Below, in pieces: positions 22,196 through 27,540 of a DNA stretch of 27,540 nucleotides. The position numbers and the translations under genes are program-made. The stretch covers positions 1 to 27,540 of IMG/VR virus record IMGVR_UViG_3300028388_001893. The stretch is one strand, 5' to 3'. Positions within the stretch are counted from its first letter, which is position 1, and each line of letters starts with the position of its first letter. This stretch comes from a virus. The notes under the pieces are model-generated. The model was not told the origin of the DNA and searched no databases. It saw nothing but the letters and a program-made list of their open reading frames with translations.

Positions 22196-22548
22196 TACGC
22201 TTTCTTTTTAAGTATTCTATAGACTAATGTAAAGGAAACTAAGTAAATGAATAGTCCTCCTAAAGCCAATATCCACCAAGGGTAGTTAAGTAAAGACATA
22301 GCTGTGAATACAAAAATGATCTCCAACATCTGAAACAGATGCCAACCGTCTGTAAATCCTACCAACAAAGTGCTTGATAAAGGAAATCGTTCCCCTTGTT
22401 TAGGATCTCCATTTTTCCACTTTAAAGGCCAGGATAAATTCTTATTCCACCACTGTTTTTTCCAGTGTCCTTCTGCGCACATGTCTTTAATGGCTTTCGC
22501 TATACCTGCTACAACTAATAACAACCCTGCTAATACTAAATATATCAT
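22195..22548 (-). CDS. Conserved Bacteroidota-phage integral membrane protein
   Basis: 117 residues from ATG at 22548; an upstream ATG at 22581 would add 11 residues and lies within the terminator U-tract region, so I prefer the shorter start. It has a membrane helix at the N-terminus (MIYLVLAGLLLVVAGIAKA), a Trp-rich loop (HWKKQWWNK, SWPLKWKNGDPK), a GFTDGWHLFQM motif and two C-terminal helices. Phages and prophages of Bacteroidota commonly carry small proteins with the same order: N-terminal helix, Trp/Lys-rich loop, then TDGWHL. Function is not known to me. It is the first gene after the tRNA and its terminator. Confidence 0.7.
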   Translation of the reverse strand: MIYLVLAGLLLVVAGIAKAIKDMCAEGHWKKQWWNKNLSWPLKWKNGDPKQGERFPLSSTLLVGFTDGWHLFQMLEIIFVFTAMSLLNYPWWILALGGLFIYLVSFTLVYRILKKKA

Positions 22549-22563
22549 TTGTATTTCTTTTTT

Positions 22564-22606
22564 AAAAAAGTGAGGCGACACGGTTATAGGACGCTAGACG
22601 CCTCAC
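22564..22606 (-). terminator. Intrinsic terminator downstream of the UCA tRNA
   Basis: A perfect 8-bp inverted repeat (GTGAGGCG / CGCCTCAC, 22599-22606 and 22570-22577) with a 21-nt loop is followed on the minus strand by TTTTTT (22564-22569). It ends the transcript carrying the tRNA. Confidence 0.8.
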
Positions 22607-22632
22607 AAAAATTAATAGTATGAAAAAACTAG

Positions 22633-22725
22633 CACGGGCATCAGGACTCGAACCCGAATAAGCGAGTTTGGACCCCGCCATGCGGTTTTGAAGACCGCTC
22701 CCCTTCCTAAGGGATAAGTGCCCGT
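22633..22725 (-). tRNA. tRNA with UCA anticodon (UGA decoder), long variable arm
   Basis: 93-nt fold: 7-bp acceptor ACGGGCA/TGCCCGT, discriminator G73, anticodon stem GCGGT/ACCGC with loop CT-TCA-AA, and T arm TCGGG-TTCGAGT-CCTGA. The anticodon UCA reads UGA and, by wobble, UGG. The variable region is 24 nt with a 5-bp stem (GCGGG/CTCGC), a class II feature of tRNA-Ser/Leu/Sec rather than tRNA-Trp. The D arm is unusual: four unpaired bases, then up to 6 bp (TCCCTT/AGGGGA) around a 4-nt AGGA loop, resembling tRNA-Sec. The acceptor plus T stems total 12 bp, not the 13 of bacterial tRNA-Sec. CCA is not encoded. It is the natural candidate for decoding UGA as an amino acid in this genome. Its charging identity (Trp, Ser or Sec) is unsettled by sequence alone. 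Confidence 0.87.
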
Positions 22726-22753
22726 TTCTTATATATCTATTCCATACGACATA

Positions 22754-22957
22754 CTATACTATTTTAAGTCCGTATAGAGTACCCTCATTTCTCCAAACAT
22801 AAACCTTCCCATAAGAACACTTTATAATACTTTCACTATCAAGCATCATTTTAGGAACATCTTTTTCCTTAATTGTTCCTATTATAGTTATATAGATGCC
22901 TGCACTAGTATTACGTTCGGTGTCGTATCCTTGTTTTATACTTCCTTCTGTATTCAT
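22754..22957 (-). CDS. Small hypothetical protein
   Basis: 67 residues, predicted mostly beta (AGIYITIIGTI, GKVYVWRNEG), no signal peptide, one Cys. It ends in TAG, showing that UAG remains a stop here. ATG overlaps the stop of the upstream zinc-ribbon frame (TAATG). No family recognised. Confidence 0.5.
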   Translation of the reverse strand: MNTEGSIKQGYDTERNTSAGIYITIIGTIKEKDVPKMMLDSESIIKCSYGKVYVWRNEGTLYGLKIV

Positions 22958-23142
22958 TATTGTTTATTATTACAGTGGACACAATAGTTAGAAGTGACTG
23001 CTATTTTCTTATGACAGTACCAACATTCTTTAAAGGCCAAGGAACCATGGGGGCGGAGTACAGTCATTCTTTGGGGGACAGGAAGGCTTAAATAATCCGC
23101 AGGTACAATTGTCCCTCTTCTTTTTCTTTTCTGTGTTATCAT
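22957..23142 (-). CDS. Zinc-ribbon fragment, possibly the frameshifted C-terminus of the HNH protein
   Basis: A 61-residue frame from ATG at 23142 ends in a clear zinc ribbon (CWYCHKKI ... YCVHCNNKQ). Phage HNH endonucleases often carry such a ribbon after the nuclease core. This frame is shifted +1 relative to the HNH frame at 23030-23377, which it overlaps. It may be an independent small protein started at the overlapping ATG, or the true end of the HNH protein after a frameshift near 23140-23150. Its frame is more protein-like than the overlapping HNH tail. Confidence 0.45.
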   Translation of the reverse strand: MITQKRKRRGTIVPADYLSLPVPQRMTVLRPHGSLAFKECWYCHKKIAVTSNYCVHCNNKQ

Positions 23143-23377
23143 ATCTTCCTCTGTTTTTTCCTCCCCAAGTATCCGTTTGTGTGTGACAGTTAGGGCATAC
23201 AAATCTTAAATTATCTATGTGTGTGTTATTTTTATTTCCGTCTATGTGATCAAGTTGTAAAGTTAAGTCTTCCCCTTCTCACTCAGGCAGAAGCCCACAA
23301 AGGTCACAGACATATTCTACTCCGTACTCAATCATTTTTTTCTTAATGGTAGAGTTGCTCTTATACTCAAAAACCAT
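23030..23377 (-). CDS. HNH endonuclease (homing type), one recoded UGA, suspicious C-terminus
   Basis: 115 residues in frame from ATG at 23377 (TAG lies five codons upstream). The core is a good HNH: C-x-x-C (CDLC), P-E-W-EG, LTLQLDHIDGN, then DNLRFVCPNCHTQT and GGKNRG. The Trp is encoded by UGA at 23279-23281; in this family that position before G-x-x-L-x-L-x-LDH is usually Trp, supporting UGA as Trp. After KNRG the frame becomes Pro/Cys-rich and atypical (CTCGLFKPPCPPKN), while a zinc ribbon appears in the +1 frame. Such enzymes cut DNA and promote their own spread; they are common free-standing passengers in phages. Confidence 0.75.
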
Positions 23378-23429
23378 TTTTTGATGAGGTCACTAGGATG
23401 GTAGTAATGTTGTTACCCTTTACTCTCCC

Positions 23430-23942
23430 TTAGATAATGTCTTCTTCCGCAGCACTTTCAATTAAGTTTCCTGAAGTTTGTTCAGCTCTTTCCTGATCCA
23501 GGTCTTTAAGTGCTTGCATATAGTAGTCCCATAGTTTTTTATTGTTACTCATCATCTTGTCTAACATTTCGTAGGTAGATTCGTTGTATACTTTTTCCCT
23601 CACAAACCTATCTCTTTCCATTAACTTATCTTCCCATCCTTTAGCTATTTTTTCCTTAGGCGTTAGACATTTTTCTTTGAACTTATTTTCTATTTCTTCA
23701 TACTTACTACGGTCTCATTTTATAGTCAGAAAGTTAGATCTTTTTAAGTCTGTTACTAACTCTTGTTCTGACATATCTTTCATCTCACTATCAGGGTGAT
23801 TTAAAAAGTAAATTATCTTCATTACCTGATCTGAGTTTGTTTTGTTCCTTGATTTGTCATTCTTATAAAAAGAAGGGAACCGTACTTTGAGTATAGGGTT
23901 ATCTTCTCAAATGGAACTATTTAAATCTACTTTAAGCTTCAT
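23430..23942 (-). CDS. Conserved crAss-like hypothetical protein, two recoded UGA codons
   Basis: 170 residues from ATG at 23942 to TAA at 23430. Two in-frame UGA codons are read as Trp, in contexts NSSI-W-EDNP and TIK-W-DRSK; under the standard code only the C-terminal 63 residues would be seen. The body is helical and highly charged, with Lys/Glu-rich segments and an acidic end (ESAAEEDII). The N-terminal pattern (MKLKVDLNSS-I-W) resembles a hypothetical family I associate with crAss-like phages. It overlaps the upstream membrane gene by 11 nt. A small-terminase or virion-assembly role is possible but unproven. Confidence 0.65.
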
Positions 23943-24084
23943 CTTCGTCTAGGTTGTTTTTATTTTCTTTTTTAAGTAAGTAAGTTATTGCTCAGGTAAT
24001 TGAAGTTAGGCACAATAGTGCGCTGAATAATATACCTATAAATTCAGAAGGGCTGATAACAATAACACCAAATAAGTTATACAT
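23932..24084 (-). CDS. 50-residue membrane protein (holin candidate), one recoded UGA
   Basis: From ATG at 24084 to TAA at 23932, 50 residues when UGA is Trp (context TSIT-W-AITYLL). The hydrophobic stretch from about residue 5 to 36 forms one or two membrane helices, followed by a charged tail (KKENKNNLDEDEA). It lies 10 nt after the endolysin gene and overlaps the next gene by 11 nt. Small size, membrane helix, charged tail and the endolysin neighbour make a holin or lysis-accessory protein a reasonable guess. Under the standard code it would be truncated inside the membrane segment. Confidence 0.55.
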
Positions 24085-24094
24085 AGTTATTTAT

Positions 24095-24616
24095 TTAATA
24101 AAGCCATATAACAGGGTGTGCTTTAGTTGTGTCCACATCTAGATGAATGAAGCGTTTGTGAATACCAATTCTGGGTATCTCTAACTCTATTGCTTTTTTG
24201 ATGATAGCATATCTCGCCTTCGTTTCGAGAACTCTGATATCAACCGCATCTCCTGTTTTGTGGGCTGAATTATGTACACCTCCCGCTCTAACGTTTCTAG
24301 CATACGTTCTATATGCTGAGTTCACTTTAAGTTCTTCATCTATGTAGACATTTAATAAAGCTAACTTGTGTAATAATGTTGAATCCATTAGTTTGTTTGT
24401 TCCTTTCTTATCAGGTGAGTCAAAGTCATCTTCCGTATAGTATATGAACGGGTCAATTTCACTCTGAAATTTAATCGTGTTGATCTGGTAAGTCAAGCTG
24501 TCTATCTTCTTTTTCTGCGAGGAAATTATCCCACTTTGGATCTTCGTTACTTCAGAGTGAAGGGATATCGAATTCTCGTAACTTGTTCTCCCTGAGTAAA
24601 CTCCATAGCTTATCAT
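24095..24616 (-). CDS. Endolysin, M15-family peptidase (M15_3-like)
   Basis: 173 residues from ATG at 24616. The C-terminal ~100 residues hold the family motifs: SAYRTYARN, SAHKTGDAVDI (zinc ligands His119 and Asp126 in this numbering) and RFIHLDVD (His158), ending VIWLY. M15 peptidases of this type cleave D-Ala- or L-Ala-D-Glu-containing peptide bonds in peptidoglycan. The open frame extends upstream to 24868 with a hydrophobic segment (KLLLILGMISYGVYSG), so a start a few codons earlier at TTG would give a signal anchor. The longest version would overlap the Cys-rich gene almost wholly. Even from 24616 it overlaps that gene by 146 nt. The 50-residue membrane protein follows at once, forming a probable lysis pair. 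Confidence 0.85.
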   Translation of the reverse strand: MISYGVYSGRTSYENSISLHSEVTKIQSGIISSQKKKIDSLTYQINTIKFQSEIDPFIYYTEDDFDSPDKKGTNKLMDSTLLHKLALLNVYIDEELKVNSAYRTYARNVRAGGVHNSAHKTGDAVDIRVLETKARYAIIKKAIELEIPRIGIHKRFIHLDVDTTKAHPVIWLY

Positions 24617-24965
24617 CCCTAATATCAATAATAATTTCCATCTTGATAAGGGTTGATATCCACATAGCCAAAGGAGCCCAGTACGCAGACTGTTCTTTAT
24701 ACTTTTCCCAATCTTCCTCACTAAGTTTTGTAGGCCACTTACTAATAGGGTCCACCTTATTAGGTGCGAACATGACGTGAGGAGTATGGCAACCGCAGTG
24801 CAAGCACTTACCATTAATGGTACAAGGTCTGCAAACGAAAGCTCTATATAGGTACTGTTCATAAACATAATCAGGCAACTGTTTTCTATTAGCGAAGTTA
24901 ATCATCCCTTGAGTGAAGTTAGAGATGTTTTTTAGCGTAATATCTTTGGCTTGTATCTTAGTCAT
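24471..24965 (-). CDS. Cys-rich zinc-binding protein, one recoded UGA
   Basis: 164 residues from ATG at 24965; UGA at 24552-24554 is read as Trp (IPSL-W-SNEDPKWDNF), extending the protein to TAA at 24471. A zinc-knuckle-like cluster lies at residues ~50-62 (VCRPC ... KCLHCGCHTPH), followed by MFAPNKVDPISKWP. A Cys-rich module followed by a Trp/Pro segment recurs in hypothetical proteins of crAss-like phages. Six other Trp codons are UGG. It is the first gene after the terminator at 24986-25020. Its 3' part overlaps the endolysin start in another frame. Function unknown. Confidence 0.7.
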
Positions 24966-24985
24966 TTTTTCTTTTCTTTAAAGTT

Positions 24986-25020
24986 AAAAAAGCGCCCTCC
25001 TCCTATCGAAAAGAGAGCGC
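24986..25020 (-). terminator. Intrinsic terminator after the GroES-like gene
   Basis: On the minus strand GCGCTCTC (25013-25020) pairs with GAGGGCGC (24992-24999; one G-U pair) across a 13-nt loop and is followed by TTTTTT. It lies 20 nt after the stop at 25041. Confidence 0.8.
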
Positions 25021-25040
25021 CTCGTTCTAACAATCCCAAA

Positions 25041-25472
25041 TTATATTGTTTGCTTTTCTATAAATTCTACCCAATTATGGTTGATCTTCATATATCCTGA
25101 AGGTTTCGATACGGGCAAATCTCTTTCTAAGAGTAACCACAGATCGTTATTTCTTGTGAAGTTAGGACGGAACCAAATGATTTGTCCTTCCTTAATATCG
25201 TGCTCCGCTTCAGGATGTGCTTTCACGACTAAAGCTCTGCTCTGCCAAGTAGGGTTATCAATCTCACTCTTGGGCCTTCCGCCTTCAGTAGCTCCTACTT
25301 TAAACCTGGGTTCTATAATTCCTCCTTTGGTCTTGGACACTAAAGTAACCTTAAAAGGTTTAATGATAAGATCTTCCTTATTACTCAGGCTCCCTTCCTT
25401 GATTATTTCTGGGATGTCCTTAATGTTCTTATTCCAATCTTCGTGTTCCTTAATTTGTTTTTCTGAGTACAT
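25041..25472 (-). CDS. GroES-like co-chaperonin candidate
   Basis: 143 residues. After a ~35-residue helical start the order of elements matches a GroES fold: IKPFKVTLVSK, then KTKGGIIEP (47-55, like the mobile-loop region), a ~25-residue insertion, RALVVKAHPEA (79-89), IKEGQIIWF (93-101, like the VKVGDRVLF strand), a further loop, and a closing GYMKINHNWVEFIE similar to the terminal strands of GroES. It is longer than host GroES (about 97). Phages with their own co-chaperonin (for example T4 gp31) show similar size drift. The presence of a groEL at 18317-19936 makes the assignment more likely. It ends at a strong terminator. Assignment is by pattern, not a confirmed hit. Confidence 0.6.
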   Translation of the reverse strand: MYSEKQIKEHEDWNKNIKDIPEIIKEGSLSNKEDLIIKPFKVTLVSKTKGGIIEPRFKVGATEGGRPKSEIDNPTWQSRALVVKAHPEAEHDIKEGQIIWFRPNFTRNNDLWLLLERDLPVSKPSGYMKINHNWVEFIEKQTI

Positions 25473-25930
25473 TACTTATCTTTTTTATTTTGTTCTTTGT
25501 CTTTTAATTTCTCTTCCACACCTTCAGAGAAATGGAATTTACTTTTGTTCTCTTTCTTCATCTGATACAAATCTAAACATAAACTTCTTCTTTTCCAAAG
25601 TTTTCTGATTCTTTTTTCATATTTTTCTACGTCTTCCCCTTTTAAGTAAGGGTTTTTCTTATGATCTTTCAGTATCTGTACATATCTGAGGATATCTACC
25701 CTCATCTTACTACAGTTAATTTGAAGGGCTCCGAACTCGTGTAGTCTTAATGTATGAGTCACTGGGTTCTTACATCAGTGACTAATACACTCAAAACAGT
25801 GATCTGTAATGTCTTTAACTACTATAACAGGTACACCCATAATCTCCGCTGTCTTCTCCACTAATTCATCTAAGTCTCTAGTCAGCCCTTTTGATAGTTG
25901 AGTGGACCTCTTCGTTCTTTTTCGGTACAT
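25472..25930 (-). CDS. Conserved crAss-like hypothetical protein, one recoded UGA
   Basis: 152 residues from ATG at 25930; UGA is Trp in context CISH-W-CKNP. Two Cys plus two His in CFECISHWC suggest metal binding. The C-terminal half is very basic and helical (KYEKRIRKLWKRRS), ending in a Lys-rich tail. A later start at 25825 (MGVPVIVV) would give a shorter protein; I prefer 25930 because the extension is open and protein-like (RDLDELVEKTAEI). It overlaps the upstream gene by 53 nt and its stop overlaps the GroES-like ATG by one base. The layout HW-C-x-x-P-x-THT, followed by a basic helical half, resembles hypothetical proteins of crAss-like phages. Confidence 0.55.
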
Positions 25931-26345
25931 GTTCTAAATGTAATAAAGCGTTGATCACTAATGGCTCTCCTTCCTGTTCTCTGAGTTTTCTCCAGATGTC
26001 TCTGATATCCTTACTCAAGTACATTACTCCATCCTCGTCTTTGACTAAGTACCCTTTACTTTCCAGGGAGTATAACTTATTGTTCAAGTTCATACTACTC
26101 AGTACCCATCCGTTTTCTTTGCAAAGCTGTCTAACTTTATTCTTCGCTACCCTGGAGAACATACGGTGCTCGTAACTCTTAGGAAGTTGTAAGAATCTTA
26201 CCAGTACAGATAATTCTGAACTCGTTAACTCCTTGTCTCTGTTAGAAGAGAGGGAGGATAGGAATCTTAGTAACTTTCTCCAGAAAATGTCACTCGTCAA
26301 ATCAGTGAAGGGTATCTTTAAATTTACGTTATTCTTTGTCGTCAT
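25878..26345 (-). CDS. Winged-helix-like protein (possible DNA-binding)
   Basis: 155 residues, stop TAG. Residues ~25-120 read as helices followed by a wing: KLLRFLSSL, ELTSSELSVLVRFLQL, KNKVRQLCKENGW, LNNKLYSLESKGYLVKDED, VMYLSKDI. The segment in which helix 3 is followed by LESKGYLVK and a beta turn is typical of winged-helix domains. It could be a regulator of late genes or a structural protein with such a fold. The ATG overlaps the end of the upstream gene by 17 nt. All Trp codons are UGG. Confidence 0.55.
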   Translation of the reverse strand: MTTKNNVNLKIPFTDLTSDIFWRKLLRFLSSLSSNRDKELTSSELSVLVRFLQLPKSYEHRMFSRVAKNKVRQLCKENGWVLSSMNLNNKLYSLESKGYLVKDEDGVMYLSKDIRDIWRKLREQEGEPLVINALLHLEHVPKKNEEVHSTIKRAD

Positions 26346-26673
26346 CTTCTCATAGGTTTTTTATGATGGCATCTTGTTTTTCCTTCTTCTTGCCCTCTAA
26401 TAAAGCAGGGCTATTCAACCACTCAAAATTATCTAAATACCAGTACAGGAATCTTCCTAATTTCTGCACTTTCTTTACTTCACTTGGAGGTAAAGAACGA
26501 GTACTGGGTACGTTATAATACGTAGCGGAGACTCTCAAGCAGTAATCCATCTTAGCGTACTGTTCTCCCTTAGTCTCTCCCTCTTTAGGTCGTATGGGAG
26601 CCTCTTTAAGCTTCTGTCTAATGGGTCTAAGTTTACCTGTACCCTTCTTATCCTTTTCCTCTGAGTCCGCCAT
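26329..26673 (-). CDS. Small charged hypothetical protein, one recoded UGA
   Basis: 114 residues. UGA at 26350-26352 is read as Trp (IIKNL-W-EDDDKE), adding eight residues to a TAA stop. The N-terminal ~40 residues are Lys/Glu-rich and likely disordered; the remainder is helical with an aromatic patch (RFLYWYLDNFEWL). Both ends overlap neighbours (26 and 17 nt). The recoded tail is short, so UGA as a stop cannot be excluded for this gene alone. No family recognised. Confidence 0.5.
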
Positions 26674-27157
26674 CTTGTCTTTTTTTAGCTATCTCCAACG
26701 CTTCTTCTAAAGAGCAGTAGAATACGTTAGGATCTTCATCATAAGCCTTTCGCTGGTCACTCGTATACTGCCCTCCTGGGCCTTCCCCCTCTAAACGTTC
26801 GCCTTCCCCCGAAAACTCTATACGCCAGTACGCTTCGTCTTTAAGCTCCATAGACTCTTTAAGTTCCGGTGACATATACACTCCTAAGCTCCCTTCTTGA
26901 AGGTCAATCTCTGAAATGTGATCTGTCTTTCTTTTGGACTTCATTATTTGTGATAGCAAATCTCTCTTAGCTGTTACTTCTTTGTGTCTTAGCATCACTT
27001 CGAGATGAGTCACGAACCGTTCTAGATCTTCCTCTGTAAATGGTTTCTCTTTCTTCATCTTATCTAACTTATCTAACAGGCGTCCCGACATGTATACCAG
27101 CAGAACAGTACCTATTAAAATCATACCAGAGAAGAACTCCAATAATTCCATATTCAT
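26648..27157 (-). CDS. Single-pass membrane protein of unknown function
   Basis: 169 residues. A membrane helix spans about residues 6-26 (FFSGMILIGTVLLVYMSG), then a basic, helical cytoplasmic stretch (LLDKLDKMKKEKP, MLRHKEVTAKRDLL) and an acidic, Gly-rich C-terminal third (GEGERLEGEGPGGQ). The start could be either Met1 or Met3 (ATGAATATG). It overlaps the next gene by 26 nt. No named family is recognised. Confidence 0.55.
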   Translation of the reverse strand: MNMELLEFFSGMILIGTVLLVYMSGRLLDKLDKMKKEKPFTEEDLERFVTHLEVMLRHKEVTAKRDLLSQIMKSKRKTDHISEIDLQEGSLGVYMSPELKESMELKDEAYWRIEFSGEGERLEGEGPGGQYTSDQRKAYDEDPNVFYCSLEEALEIAKKRQDGGLRGKG

Positions 27158-27161
27158 TTCT

Positions 27162-27242
27162 TTACTTTTTCACACAAGAATCCCCTTTACCAGGACAGTG
27201 TTTTTTAAACTGTTCTAGCTGAGGAGCATACTTGTGTATCAT
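27162..27242 (-). CDS. Possible 26-residue peptide
   Basis: ATG at 27242 to TAA at 27162, ending 4 nt before the next ATG. The sequence is Lys/Pro/Cys-containing (HCPGKGDSCVKK). The close spacing to the next gene supports translation, but the length allows chance. Not recognised. Confidence 0.3.
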   Translation of the reverse strand: MIHKYAPQLEQFKKHCPGKGDSCVKK

Positions 27243-27463
27243 ATATGATCCAAATGTCAATTAGTAACTTCACATTCAAGCCAGTGCATCCGCGATGATT
27301 GCGTAGACCTCACTGCTGCTCGATTCCGAAGTCTTTTTTCATACTTCGTCACCCCTGTTCCTGATGCGCCACTAAGCTTTGATAACCAGTACGTTGAGCA
27401 GTCAGCTCACCTTGAGCTTATATACTAATCATTTTTAGACACTACCGGGGACACCTCCGATGA
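27243..27463 (-). other. Non-coding interval with small hairpins
   Basis: About 220 nt without a convincing frame in either strand, even with UGA read as sense. It contains two perfect 6-bp hairpins: AGCTCA/TGAGCT (27404-27409, 27413-27418; 3-nt loop) and CGAAGT/ACTTCG (27327-27332, 27343-27348; A-rich loop on the minus strand). A TTGACA lies on the minus strand near 27260. It may hold a promoter or leader for the downstream small genes, or a structured RNA I cannot identify. Confidence 0.35.
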
Positions 27464-27540
27464 CTATGTTGTGGTCAATCCACCCTTCAGATACAAACTA
27501 GCCCTATTAAAAAGCTCCTCACTTTCTTTCAGTAAACCTA
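27464..27540 (-). CDS. Possible C-terminal end of a gene entering from the window edge
   Basis: On the minus strand the frame entering at the edge reads GLLKESEELFNRASLYLKG and then GLTTT, ending in TAG. The composition is protein-like and helical, better than the other two frames. Only ~24 residues are visible, so no function can be given. Confidence 0.35.
   Translation of the reverse strand, partial: GLLKESEELFNRASLYLKGGLTTT

Noticed and set aside
22633-22725. Selenoprotein system (UGA as selenocysteine)
   Set aside because: UGA occurs many times per protein at positions that suit Trp, with no visible SelA, SelB or SECIS-like context in the window; the acceptor plus T stems are also one pair short of bacterial tRNA-Sec. 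Kept only as an alternative for the tRNA shape.
24617-24868. Endolysin start at 24868 giving 257 residues
   Set aside because: This would place the whole N-terminal third over the well-formed Cys-rich protein; the M15 domain does not need it. A start a few codons above 24616 that includes the hydrophobic segment remains possible.
27243-27540. Group I intron or tRNA in the right-hand non-coding stretch
   Set aside because: No complete P7/P3 core or cloverleaf could be drawn on either strand; only short isolated hairpins are present.

Overview
This window looks like the late region (packaging, virion, lysis and host-envelope genes) of a crAss-like phage (order Crassvirales) of a Bacteroidota host. 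The evidence is the gene order TerL, portal, acidic scaffold-like protein, major capsid protein (MCP), adaptor-type proteins and fibres, together with family-typical motifs in TerL, portal and MCP. Leaders are A-rich and show no clear Shine-Dalgarno sequences, as is usual for Bacteroidota. Every supported gene is on the minus strand, so transcription runs from high to low coordinates.

The genome does not use the standard code. Under code 11 the packaging, portal, connector, fibre and several small genes break into pieces, and every break is a single in-frame UGA. Reading UGA as tryptophan (code 4) restores full-length proteins. TerL then has Trp in its family-typical G-Y-W and W-M-P-G motifs. 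The HNH protein has Trp before the L-x-L-Q-L-D-H motif. No supported gene ends in UGA; stops are UAA and occasionally UAG. By hand I count 25 in-frame UGA codons, 10 of them in TerL. The window also carries one tRNA with a UCA anticodon (22633-22725), the expected suppressor, but its long variable arm is unlike tRNA-Trp.

Layout in transcription order. 27540-25041: small, tightly overlapping genes, including a winged-helix-like protein and a GroES-like protein, closed by a terminator. 24965-23430: a Cys-rich zinc protein overlapping an M15-family endolysin, a 50-residue membrane protein and a crAss-type hypothetical. 23377-22754: an HNH endonuclease that may be frameshifted, plus a small protein. 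22725-22564: the UCA tRNA and a terminator. 22548-19967: a run of membrane, lipoprotein and exported small proteins. 19936-18317: a full-length GroEL, then a terminator. 18242-10708: TerL, portal, scaffold and MCP. 10582-7502: connector and structural proteins, then a terminator. 7417-1: a short fibre and a very large modular fibre (more than 2,150 residues, running off the window) that begins with a signal-peptide-like segment.

The functional picture is inferred. Many late genes cannot be translated fully until UGA is decoded, so the tRNA could gate packaging and adsorption proteins. The GroEL/GroES-like pair may help fold virion proteins, and the M15 enzyme plus envelope-directed small proteins probably carry out lysis. 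The most unusual points are the recoding, the mismatch between the tRNA's shape and the Trp assignment, the concentration of UGA in TerL, and the tandem ~200-residue repeats of the giant fibre.
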